From Allantophomopsis cytisporea (Eukaryota > Ascomycota > Leotiomycetes > Phacidiales > Phacidiaceae), in NCBI GenBank assembly GCA_024752435.1, contig CP103035.1:620001-684000 (forward strand): 64,000 bases of DNA. The letters run 5' to 3'. Below, piece after piece: positions 11,699 through 22,703 of this stretch. The notes beneath the pieces were generated by a model, which did not search any database, was not told where the DNA came from, and was given only the letters and a program-made list of their open reading frames with translations. The translations under genes were made by a program, and so were the position numbers. Numbering within the stretch: position 1 is the stretch's first letter; each line of letters opens with the position of its first letter.

Positions 11699-11789
11699 GG
11701 GTGCGGTTGAATAAGATTATTGATGAGATGAGGCCAAAACGATGGGATATGGATAGTAATTCAGAGAAGAAAGGTTGTGCTACTGCCAC

Positions 11790-11800
11790 TATATATATAA
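11790..11800 (-). promoter_or_regulatory. Probable TATA box of the phenolic acid decarboxylase gene
   Basis: A TATATATA run lies 92-102 bp upstream of the start codon, read on the minus strand. The spacing suits a fungal TATA element with a short leader. A strong TATA fits an inducible detoxification gene. No transcript evidence is available here. Confidence 0.5.
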
Positions 11801-14800
11801 GATCTATATACTTAGCTTATCTCTTCCAAACTTACGACTGAATGAGAGCTATCTTAGCCAGTATGGGTAAACTCGGGAGTCAAAAGAAAGAGACAAATGC
11901 TTGTTGGTAAGAGTCAAGCTAGCTTCTAGTTCCTGACTTGTTCCTAGGCAATTTGGGATGTTGTGATGAGCGGTAAGAAAGTATATCAAGACAATCTTGC
12001 TACTTCAAGAAACGGATGTGTTACTACTCCATACATGCCCATACGCTTTCACACATGCCGAGAAGTGGCCTCAACGGTATCAGATGTTGGTCGGACCATG
12101 CTCTGCTATTTCTGCCATGGCGTAAAAGAATTGGGCAATTCTCTCTGGGGCCGGTCGAATTTGTGGAATTTTTTATGGAGACTGTTGGCGACAACGGTGG
12201 GCGGTGGGCTTGTGAGACTTTGCCAAGTGAGACAGACGCGTCTAACAAGCTTAGTGGTGATATTTCTTCGCCTCGGCACGGGGATCGCGGCACCATCGGC
12301 TAAGAAAGCTTATATGTACAAGTACACGTACTTGACTTGCATCATATGTACTCGAGCTGTACATATACAGTTGGTAAAGAACGTTTGCGTGTGAGTGTGT
12401 ATTCGCCCTCCTTTGTACCATATGGATGGATCTTCTCAAGACTCGAATTGGAATATTGCTCACGTATCATACATCCGATAGCTTCGGTCCGAACCTTTGT
12501 ATCTCGACGCTCTCTATCATAGTCGCATGCTTTGGTTCTCAGCCCTAGTATTCAGAAAAGCATCTTTGTCATATCATCTTATTTGCGTATGGCCGAGCAA
12601 GTTCATATGCGTTATTCACTCCCAACGGCCCCTATAGGTGACCCCGTTTTTCTCAAAAAGGATAAATTTCCAGTTCTTAAACTGTGAAAGCACGGCATTG
12701 CGATAACTTATACTGAACAAACGCCAGACATAATGGCAATCCAATCTTGGGATCCTTGTCTATGATCTCCGTGGATCGTGAAATATGCGACTAGCCTCAC
12801 CGTTCCGGCAACTGGGGTCAAGTAGTGGATTACCTGCGGTAGCACTATTATTGGGTTTCATCGGAAGATGCTGAATACTTGACTTGAGATGCTCTGTGTA
12901 TCTTAATACCCTTAACCTAAAATCTCATTTGCTCTCATCGTTAGACATCCAAATATTCGGCACTATATTTTGTTAAATGAATATATTTAGCATGATCAAT
13001 CCTAGAAGTTAGACGACGTTTGCTAGTTAGAAGTCTTCATATCACAAATTCAGTGCCCAGTACTGCCGATGATGAAGGTATTTGCCAAGTGCTTCCTTCT
13101 CTCAATAGCCAAAGCTGGTCTGGAATTATGTCCTACCACAGCAGAAGTCAGGAGATTCTTTCTGAGAAACAACTAGCAATGCGATATAGACGTGCATCTC
13201 CTCCTTGGCTAAGACTTTTCGAATTAAACGCGTCCAAAGCTGCTGAAGAGTGTTCAATCATACCGTTGTAGATCAGCAAGGGCGCTTTTTGACTTCATCT
13301 CATTGTGGGATCACTTTATAATCTCGAGCCAACGTAGAAATGTTGCCCGAGTGAATCCTCACATGAGCAGGTATATATCTCAGACAGAGTCTTCTGAATA
13401 TGATTATCACGAATTTTGATAGTTCATATATATGTAAAATATTGTTGGAAGAGAGATGATTAAAGTGTGGTTTACCTCAAGATAAACTGAGTGTATTCTG
13501 TATGTACTAACGATCGTTAATTCTTGGCCCTGCACGACATATATACCAAGCACTTGGTAATACGTACATACATGATGACTGCCTAGAATAAGTGATGATG
13601 TTGGTTAAAGGAGCTGCTTTCCAAGATCACGATTCCCTGTTTCCTTCCTTTGAACGTCTTTGAATATTGCAAAAAAATGATTCGGCATCATTTTTAGGAC
13701 TTTATAATATCTGATGGCCGTTGTCTATCAAACTTGGTTGACCTAGCTGATCCGCGACAACTTTGAACGCATACAACAGTGATACCGCGTCATTCGTTGC
13801 ACAGGCCTTACTTGGTCTTCCTCAAAAGGATCGAAATAAAGGTACAATCCTTGCCATACAGACAGACGTGCAGTGCGTAAGACGACAGAGGTGTGAAGTT
13901 GTGCGTACATACTAAGTACATCATCGTGTTGATATAATTCTTAAACAGAAAGTATGTATGTGGGTACATGTACATCCGTACATGGCAAGACGACGATGCT
14001 ATGTAGCTGTGTCTGGTATCCTAACTATACTCCCTTGTACACCATGCGTATATACCTACCCCATCATGTCAAATAGTATGTATGTATATACATACAACAA
14101 GTTCGACATTGCGGGGGGGGTGCTGCTAAATGGGTTGCGGCGGCACCTGCGCTTTGCTATCTAGATAAGCAGTATTGTGCGAGGCTTTTCCAAATGCACT
14201 TCCAGGCAGCTAGGTGCTTCTGACTTTGTTCTTTTTCTTTTTCTTTCTCTTTCGAAGCGATGCTATGGCGGAAATGTGGTTTTTTGCGCGCTATAAGCGG
14301 TTGATAATCTATGGAATCCTGGCGTGAAAAAGTACATATGCATGTCGAGCAACAGCTGATAGCAAGGTGCAGTACGGTAGGTAGGTAAGTCAGTCCGTAC
14401 TCCGACAGATATGTATGCATGTATATGTATATATATGTATGCATGTACATACATATGCATGCATGTATACATGTATACGCACATACATGCAAAGAACGTT
14501 TTATGTCGTGGCTGATGTGGTGATTATTATTTCCTCTTGGTAATGTATGTATCTACATGGAAAGGATGGGGTTGTTTACTAGGCCCTTGGATATTCTGTC
14601 TGGATAGTAGTAAACGAATTCAACGCAGGAAACGAACACATGGGGAAAATGTGAGAAGACCTCGAAATTTCCAAGGATCATACATACATACTGTGACCGC
14701 TTGACTACGACCAAAATAAAAATTCAATATCTAAATATTCGAAGACTTAAAAATTAGAATAAGAATAAAGAAAGAGCCCAGAAATGGTTGTACCTATGTA

Positions 14801-15010
14801 TGGTATAATGAGCTATCTATGTATCAAATGATCTGCATGTCTGCATGTACGTGGGTATTCCATACGACCTACCCTTTATATTGAGGTGAACTTAACTTCG
14901 TATATAAAAAGATCAATAAAATGGTGGTACCTAGGTACACAAAATAATAACACGTGTAGGGAGATCCTAATTATTACCTTATTCACATAACTAACTGATC
15001 ACCTTATTCA
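11801..15010. other. Gene-free region upstream of the decarboxylase and methyltransferase
   Basis: Together with the flanking leader and TATA regions, this is the 3.9 kb between two divergent genes. No exon chain was found. An open frame at 11963-12394 has composition unlike a protein. From about 13430 on, the sequence is rich in ATGTATGT-like words and short palindromes around GTAC and CCTAGG, as in the other gene-poor gaps of this window. Confidence 0.45.
14409..14491. repeat. 83 bp strictly alternating purine-pyrimidine tract
   Basis: Every step from 14409 to 14491 alternates purine and pyrimidine, built from AT, GT and GC dinucleotides (ATGTATGCATGT-type words). Such tracts can adopt Z-DNA or cruciforms. 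It lies about 1.1 kb upstream of the methyltransferase start. Confidence 0.8.
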
Positions 15011-15560
15011 TGGAATACTACGAATCATTACCTCCTGCCTATCCTTCTGCACTACCCAATCTGCAGCATCAAATCTTTAAAGTTCTGGGGTTGAGCTCCC
15101 TCCCAACAGCCACAACAACGTTAACAATAATAGTCCTGCTGCTAAGCAAGGAGAATTACCTACTCTCGGCCTTCACCCAGCGCCCGCCCTATTTTACAAC
15201 AATACTGCTGCAACTCAGCTCCGACGACGAATACAAAAGCCACGATTGCGAGAGGACCAGGCGCATATCCGGCCTAATCTGCAGCAACCGCTCTGGCTGG
15301 TCTGTCTTTGTTTTCCGCTTCATTCTCTGTCTCTCTCTCTCCGTCTCCATAGTATCTTCATCCCCATCTCCTCATCTTCAATAATCTCAATCGTATCGAT
15401 ATCCCTCCCCTTTTCTCCGTCATCCATACGCACTAAGCAAGCAATTCGCACACGGACGATTGCACCTAAGCTGCCATTCAGGTACACGCCTGCTTTAATC
15501 TGCTCTAACCTCAAAACACTCATAAGGTTTTACGATAATCGGTAACGGCAACGGCAAAAC
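15011..15560 (+). promoter_or_regulatory. ATG-free 5' leader / promoter of the LaeA-like methyltransferase
   Basis: No ATG occurs on the sense strand between the one at 15010 and the start codon at 15561. Pyrimidine-rich blocks (TCTGTCTCTCTCTCTCC near 15325) lie in the middle. This supports 15561 as the initiator and suggests a transcribed leader of several hundred bases. The transcription start is not determined. Confidence 0.55.
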
Positions 15561-16830
15561 ATGCCTCCCGTCCGCGATCCCGTGAGCCAAGACTGTTGCG
15601 GAGACCATACTACCCGCCCAAGTGCACTGATCGACGCCGTTGTCAACGACAGAAGTCCTTTCAATAGTGAAGTTCAGGATTATGCTCAGAACTTTGCTGG
15701 CCAGAATCATCAGCTTGAACTCGAATCATACGCTTCGGAGGACAGCTCAGCCAGTAGTTATGGCGATGAACATGACTCGGCTTTCGGTGACGGGTAGGTC
15801 ATTTATCATATCAGATATAAATATACAAATTTATTAAATATGTTTTGACCATGGTATAGTTCGAGTTATACGTCTTCTCTCTCATCCTACGTGACACGAT
15901 TTGTCTGGGAAAATGGCAGACGCTATCATGCTCATAGTATGTCACGTCAGCTCCCCCTCTCATCCTACGTAGTGCAGGTGTAGGCTGATACTCCTAGTAG
16001 AAGAGGGTGCATATCCTCTCCCAAACGACGAAGCAGAAATGGAACGTGAGGACATGAAACATCACATGATGTTACTCCTCTGTGACGGCCGTCTCCATCT
16101 CACTCCAATAGGTCCGAATCCTCAACGGATACTTGATGTAGGCACTGGGACAGGAATATGGGCCATCCAAGCTGCAACATTGTACCCATCCGCACAGATA
16201 ATCGGCACCGACCTCTCTCCAATTCAGCCCCCATGGACGCCGCCCAATTTGACCTTTGAAATTGATGACGCGGAAGCTGAGTGGCTTTACACGCCCTCGA
16301 CCTTCGACTTTATCCATTGTCGATTCCTCTTTCTGGCTATTCGTGACTATCCTCGCCTCCTACAACAGGCATACAAAGCCCTCAAACCTGGAGGCTTCAT
16401 CCAATTCTGTGAATACAACGTCCTATCGAAAAGTTACGACAACACGTTGCCGGAACCCTCAGCTGCTTTGGAATTAGTCAAGAACCTTGCTCTTGCAGGG
16501 TCTAAAATGGGGTTGAATTTATATGTAGCAGAGGAACTTGCAACAATGAGTAGAGAAGCCGGATTCACAAATGTGACGGAGCAGTTTGTTGAGTTCCCCA
16601 TGGCTGGTTGGCCAAGGGACCGCCGACTTAAGGAGGCTGGCATGTTCTATCATACGCAGATCCGAGACAACTTACCCGGCATTGCAATGGGAATGTGTAC
16701 AAGGGTATTGGGCTGGTCGAAAGAGAAGGTTGAAGAGGTGAGCCGCGAAGTAACGGCCGAACTGGACGACGAGAAAGTACATGCTTGTGGTCAATTGACT
16801 TTTGTATATGCTCAGAAGCCATATGAATGA
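15561..16830 (+). CDS. LaeA-like SAM-dependent methyltransferase
   Basis: Exons 15561-15793, 15860-15936 and 16001-16830 give 379 aa. Residues 1-75 are acidic and Ser-rich, probably disordered. The conserved WENGRRYHAHKEGAYPLPND block bridges introns 1 and 2 and is typical of fungal LaeA-like proteins. The class I methyltransferase domain follows: motif I ILDVGTGTGIWAI near residues 147-159, an acidic strand-end (IIGTDLSPIQ), FDFIHCRFLF and LKPGGFIQFCEYN. The C terminus ends LTFVYAQKPYE. Acceptor 2 is a NAGNAG (CCTAGTAG), so a form with one codon more (I-E in place of K) is possible. LaeA relatives are nuclear regulators or metabolic methyltransferases; which applies here cannot be told. It converges on a Zn2Cys6 regulator 449 bp away. 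Confidence 0.88.
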
Positions 16831-17279
16831 TCATGAGACAGTACTGGATGAAAATAATGAATTGAATGGTCATCAAAAGCGTCTGAGCAATACTTGAGAA
16901 TTCACCATTAGGCATGGCAATATCTATGTTATATATTAGACATGCATTTTTTTCGAAATGATGAAGCTGTGGACCTAAAGAAAAGAGTACATAAAACCTC
17001 ATCCGTGTTTTTCTTCTCAAGATAGTACATGTCAGCCCAAGCGCTCTGAATATTAACGTAGAGTCGAGTTTGACAACTAAGAAGTTTTTGCCGAAGGGCA
17101 AACAAAGACCTAGCAGAAACAGAGAAAAAGGTATATAATCTCAAAACAGAAGCAAATTTTGGCCCGCTATCCACACCCGTATAAAGGAGTAAAATGCTTA
17201 AGTGAGCGATTTTCCCCCCTCCCCCTTTAAAAAAAAAAAGTCATGTCCTGTCATCATAATCATATCGTCATCATCATAA
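16831..17279. other. Convergent intergenic region methyltransferase / Zn2Cys6 regulator
   Basis: A stretch of 449 bp between two 3' ends. It contains a poly-C/poly-A junction near 17213-17240 and otherwise unremarkable AT-rich sequence. Confidence 0.5.
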
Positions 17280-19344
17280 TCACATGTATCGATCCCACTC
17301 AATCCTTCCCATCTGTTCTCCGAATCCCCATCCGCTATCCTGCAATTTTTTATGGAGCCGACGGCACCAATTCATCTCTCTGTCCCACACACCTTTCCCA
17401 CCTTCTTCAAGAGTGCCATCTTCTTTCTTCCAGCCTCTCATCTTCGTCCTATCAAAGTATTGCATAGCACACCATAGAGGAAATGAGGTTGCGTCAGGTC
17501 CGAGTGCCTCACCTAGACTCTGGCCAAGTGTGTATTCAATCGACTGGCATATGTTATGTGCCAGAAGACCAAGTGAGGTGTGTGCATAGCGGTGATCGTC
17601 GAGAGGCGGTAATGGTCCGAGAGGGCTAGAAGCAGCGGGTGCGGAGTCAGCTGGTGGGGACGTCGGTGGATTCGACGTGAATGGTGGAGATGACGAGGAT
17701 GGTGATGGGGAATCGGTTGAAGCCTGTGGGCTAGTAGGGGGTGATGGCGGAGGGGCTCCTTCAGCGATCTGATATGCTATCCTTACAGCAGCTTTCAGCG
17801 TTAAGAGCGCGGCCCAATAGTATAAGTGTAGTAGAGAAATTCCCAGATTGGAAAACACCTTTTTGTTCTGGAAATCAAATTCAGGTTCTTGTCTATGCTC
17901 AGAGGCATTGTCTGATCCATTGCTGGAAGGTGTGCTGGCTTGGGAGATGTTGGAATATGGGCTAGACCCTGCATTAGAGTAGTGTCTTCCCATATCAGGA
18001 CAGGAGGTAAATGTGGCGGCTGGCGAAGCTGCCATGTTGATGTCATCGTCACTATTCCAGTACATGGGCTGTTTGTTGGCTCTAATCAAGCTATCATACC
18101 AGTCATCATACCAGTCGTGAATTTCGTGGTATTGCATAAGGAAATGTCTCGCTTGAACCTCGCGATCTAGTGATGGTTCCTGCATGAGTAGCCGGTTCGT
18201 TTGCTCAAAGAGCCCCGGTAGAAGTACGACAAGATCCATTAGGGTATCCATATGCGTCTTTGGGGTCTTCTGCCAAGGTATTGTTCTCCACGATGAATCC
18301 GCGAGAAACGTAGACTTTCTGGAAGCAATCGCATGGAAGATCTGTTTCATGTTAGCTCGGGTGACAAGAATATATTTATGACTAGATACTAACAGCACTT
18401 GGACGAAACATTCGCGCAAATAAATGATGATCGGGATTATCTTGAAACCTCTCTGGGCCTCTTTGTCGAATGATAGCCGTACTTCCTGCCATGAGCTTCT
18501 TCCATGCATCGACCTGCTCCACAGTACATGCAGTTTGCTACATGGGATTTTAGTAAAACTCTATGGGATGTTTGGAGCAAGACATTTACCTCATACAATA
18601 GCAGCATGATAGAAGCCGCGAAAGTACCTGAATCTTTTGCTTTCTGAGGGTCTCCCAAAGCCTTCCTTACCTTGCCCAACGCTTTGTAGTGTATAGAAGT
18701 GCTTTCTCGTCGAAGATTCTCATCCTGCTTCGTAGTTCCAAGGTGTATTAGGCAAATGGCTCGCAGGGCTTCTCGGAGTGGTGGACTCTGTGACATCAAC
18801 ACAGGAAGCAATTCCATAAGACCTGCCGAGTTCGCAGTTGTCGCATCATAGCCATAGATTGGTTCAAGAGTAAGATAAGGTCGGCATAGTGACAGCAGTT
18901 GCGTTTCATTCTCTGGAACATCATTCATTAAAAGGATGGGTTGAGGCCGCTGAATGATTGTGGTGATGGTTCTTGTAGATGTAGACTTCGCTTTGTTGTC
19001 GGGATCTTTGGTGCTGCTGTTGTTGTTGTTCTTATTATTGTTCTTATTGTGATCTTTCTTGGCCGCCCCCGAGGGTTTTGCATTTGGGCGATGGCGATGA
19101 GGATGAGAACTACAGCGACCATATTGTTCGGGTGTGCCGACGATGAAGACCTTCGGCCGCTCATATCCTCCACATTCACGACCATTATCCGTGCACTTTC
19201 TGCAAAACGGTCGGCCAAGATCGCACTGTAAGATGATGTATCAGACAAGTACAAGGTCATGAACATTTGAAAGTTTCAACGCACCTTGACTCGTCGTACC
19301 CGACATGTGTTGCAACCTTTGTACTTACCCGCAACACCTACCAT
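17280..19344 (-). CDS. Zn2Cys6 transcription factor with fungal-specific regulatory domain
   Basis: Exons on the minus strand: 19344-19285, 19225-18590, 18537-18394 and 18341-17280; introns of 59, 52, 52 and 633 aa in total. The binuclear zinc cluster is split by intron 1: C11-x2-C14-x6-C21 in exon 1-2 (GCNTCRVRRVKCDLGRPFC) and then C-x2-C-x6-C (CRKCTDNGREC). A basic, Asn-rich linker (KNNNKNNNNSS) follows. The rest resembles the Fungal_trans_2 type regulatory domain: SQSPPLREALRAICLIHLG, SIMLLLYEQTACTVEQVDAWKKLMAG and FHAIASRKSTFLADSSW. A Pro/Ser-rich insert lies near residues 490-540 before the C-terminal LHKKLQDSGWGFGEQMGRIEWDRYM. It would act in the nucleus on CGG-containing sites. Target genes are unknown; the methyltransferase and decarboxylase nearby are candidates by proximity only. 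Confidence 0.9.
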
Positions 19345-19904
19345 AATGACAAAAATCCACTTTCAAGTTCTCGTTTTATCGCGAATTTCAAATGATGTCT
19401 TTATCAGGAGGGGCTGTGCTAGTGGATCGGGCCCCAGCTGCCAAGAAGCTGCGTTAACATTCACAAATACAGAAGATCAGTTCGATGAACAAATATGGGA
19501 TGTTGTCGGAAAGTGCTAGGAACGACAAGTAAATGGACGAGTTGAACTCTCCTGAAATTTGGATCACACCAGGAACTTTGCGAGTGTATGAGAACGGCTC
19601 TCTGGGTATGAAACAGTGACGATAGAGAGAAATTGAGGTTGTTGATGTCGTTATCGTTGTTATTGTTGTTGTTGATGATAAATGGTATGAGAGCAGTGGG
19701 TAAGGTAAGAAGTAAGTAGGTGGTAGTAGGGTGGGTAGGTAGGGTAAATAGGTAATGTGTGTAAATGTGGTAGTGGACGGAAGAAAGGCCGGGACCGCAA
19801 GGTTAACTTTGGGGGGGGGCGTGGGTAGAGTGAGCGCAGGGGTTGTCGTAGGGGTCGCAAAGGCAGGAAGGCAGAGAGAGACAGAAAGTTAGAGAGGGGA
19901 TGTA
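19345..19904 (-). promoter_or_regulatory. AUG-poor leader of the Zn2Cys6 regulator
   Basis: Reading the minus strand, this 560 bp has just one ATG (start at 19460). It contains G/A-rich and GTT-repeat tracts. Low AUG density directly upstream of the start suggests a long transcribed leader. The region upstream, from 19905, again has frequent CATs on the + strand. Confidence 0.45.
19419..19460 (-). promoter_or_regulatory. Candidate uORF (13 codons) in the regulator's leader
   Basis: The only upstream ATG in about 560 bp opens a frame reading MLTQLLGSWGPIH followed by TAG. It ends 75 bp before the main start codon. If transcribed it could lower translation of the regulator. Confidence 0.4.
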
Positions 19905-20655
19905 CATACATATGTAGGCACGTAGGTACTCAAGGAAGGTATAGTAAGTAAGTATGGCGCATCAGGAAGAGGGAGAGGAAGAGGGAGATATCAAGCGCGG
20001 ATTAGATAAGTAGCGTAAAGTAGGAGAGAGCACCAGAGTATGACTTGAATGGATGGAAGAGTAAAATAATGAGAGTCTGTGTGAGTTTGTGTGAGTAGTA
20101 CAGGTAGTATGAGTACCTACCTAGGTAAGAGTGTGAGAATGTGAGAAGGAGGAGAATGAAAATGAGAATGAGAACGAGTGAGTGTCAGAGAGTGTGTGTA
20201 AAAGTACTGTACTATAACGATATTATTCGTGATGAACGTTAAAGTATCTCGCTTTATAGTTTGTAGCATGCGATGGGTAAAGTACTGTATATATATATAC
20301 CTTATCATATGTATAAGTATTGTCTGACTTGTATGTACTTACTACCTAAGTAAGGCATAGATAGATAAATTATGTATATACAGGTACGAGGTACAAATAT
20401 ACCTCAGTAATTTGTATACAATACTCATCAATACACATATATCTTCTATAGACTCTTACAGTAAGAACGTTTGTAGATTGCTAATGGAGATAAAAGTTGA
20501 AATGAATATGTTAAGTTTCGTTAAGAAAGTTGATGTTGATAATGATACCGGCGCTGGAGCGAACTAGCAGTAGACTAACTGACTAGACTGATAGTAGGAA
20601 TGCATGAGATATAATAGGTAAGGTACTTAGATACTTATATGGTGGTAGTAGTCTT

Positions 20656-20688
20656 GATAATAATAATGATAATGATAATGATAATAAT
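20656..20688. repeat. ATAATG/ATA microsatellite
   Basis: Short tandem array of ATAATA and ATAATG words within gene-free sequence. Confidence 0.8.
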
Positions 20689-22669
20689 TATTTGCTTAGG
20701 GGTAGGTGATAAGTGGACAGCTATACTGAATAGACGGACAGGGCAGTATTACAGCATCTGAGCGAACGAATACTTGCGACTTAAGCGTAACCCTAGGTCA
20801 TTGGTAATTAATTACCTTAATGTTCTTACTTTATCTTCAATCCACCAATACCTGCCTTGTCTATAACTTTATTTACCTTACAAAAAATCTACATATTATT
20901 ATTTACATTGATAAATGACGAAGTACCAAAGTATGTGCTAAGTTCCTTTCCTATAACTACGCAAATTTTCACGTGCTTTGAGTATATATATATGTTTATA
21001 TGTTATTCCGAGTCTTATCTTCTTCTCTATTGAATGCGAATTATAATAACATATAAAATGATTGGCCCAAATCATAGCTGTAAGGGTATATACTAGAACA
21101 TCTAATAGCAAAAGTCTGAGTAGCTATACGTATACAAAGAGAGTATATATATACGGTGTACATATTGCTAAATCCACATGAAATCTATGTATATAGTATA
21201 CTACAGCGCTTCGGGAGTGCTCCGTGCTTTGAAAGCTACCCGACCCTACTTTACCCTACCTTATTTACCTTGCTTTCTTTACCTTACGACGAATGCGATG
21301 TTGTATATGTCTTATCGTTCTAGGGTTGTATTTAATTAAAATTTCTTATTAAAATTGACTAACGTGCAACTATCATTACTCCGCTTTCTGGTATTGGATA
21401 AAGTACCGCCTTCACTTCTAGGTACTTCGTATTCATTATACCTACCTTCTAACGACTCTCAAGGTAACTTATGACGCTAATTTAAAATTTACATAGTACG
21501 TTGCTTTCTTTTTCTCTTTCCTTCTTCCTTTCCCTCTTCCTCTTCCTCTTCAACGTTCTAGAATCGCTTATTATACTTATCCTTGTTAACTCCTATGTTG
21601 TAGACTTTTTTATGTTTGGCCATCTAGAATATGTGATCCGTATTTCCTAGACTGTATGCTATTCCTTCTATTCCTCTACTTTTTCTGAGCTTGTTTAAAT
21701 TCATAGATGCTTTTATTCTCTTGGCAAAGTAATACTCTTCTTCTTTTCTGGACCATTTTCTTCTTTCAAGAAAGAAAAAAAAGTACCTTCTTTCGCATTA
21801 CCCGTCCTGCCGCATATAAGTGAATATATCTACCTACCCGCTGCTCCTCGATACTTACAGCTCTACTCTTATATGAAGTATAAGGACCCCTAATCCTGAA
21901 GCGCTATACATGTAGAGAGCCGAGCAGCCAACAAGCAGCATTCCTTCATCTTCGCTGATGGCTTGCATGGTATATCCTCTGTCGGTACTATGGTGAAGCT
22001 TTTTGTCCGTGGCAGAGATGTGACTGGCAATCCATGCGTCGTCACACCTGGGGTGAAGATCAGAAGAAGATCACACAAACTTAAGCACACTAGCCAACCG
22101 TTTCTCTGTCTCTTTAGTGCCTGGCTCATGGCTTGCGCAATGGCCCATGCTGCCGCGGGCGGGCTGACACACCCATGTTCTTTGGCTTGAGCTTGGCCGA
22201 TTCGACTGCAAATGTCACCTCCCCGGCATTCGATTTCTTTGTGTGTCTCGAGCCTACCCACCACCACACACTGACACTCCACTCACTCTACTTATCCCCA
22301 CATGTCCCGGCTCACCCTCTGACTCGCCTTCGTTCGTGCTTCGTAGAGCAAACAGTCTTTCCTCTACACATCCATATGTATCATCGCCAGTACTCTGTTC
22401 AGAGCCTGCTCTGTCCCTCAAGACAGCATTTCATCTATTCTATTTGTCACATACATCTCAGAACTCCTTACTCGTGCTTAGAGAATGTGTTGGTTTCCTT
22501 CACCGAGAAAGTGAGTAAAATATTCTAGTAGGCATCAACTCTGCATGTAAATATGTACAGTGTGCCGACACTTTCGCTTAACTGGAACAATCTAGACCGA
22601 TCGATATTGAACCCCAGCACGCCCAGGTGAGAGCCATTTCTTCCGCTGTAACACCCAATCAATACAGTA

Positions 22670-22702
<33 letters not shown>
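22670..22702. repeat. ATG trinucleotide microsatellite
   Basis: About eleven tandem ATG/TGA triplets. In one frame they would encode a poly-Asp run, but that frame (22627-22866) has no other sign of being a gene. Confidence 0.85.

Positions 22703-22703
<1 letters not shown>

Noticed and set aside
11963..12394. 143-codon open frame
   Set aside because: No recognisable family, overlapping frames on both strands, and Tyr/Cys-rich low-quality composition at its end.
15010..15384. 124-codon frame before the methyltransferase
   Set aside because: It lies in the pyrimidine-rich leader and ends in low-complexity Ser/Leu sequence; the true gene starts at 15561.
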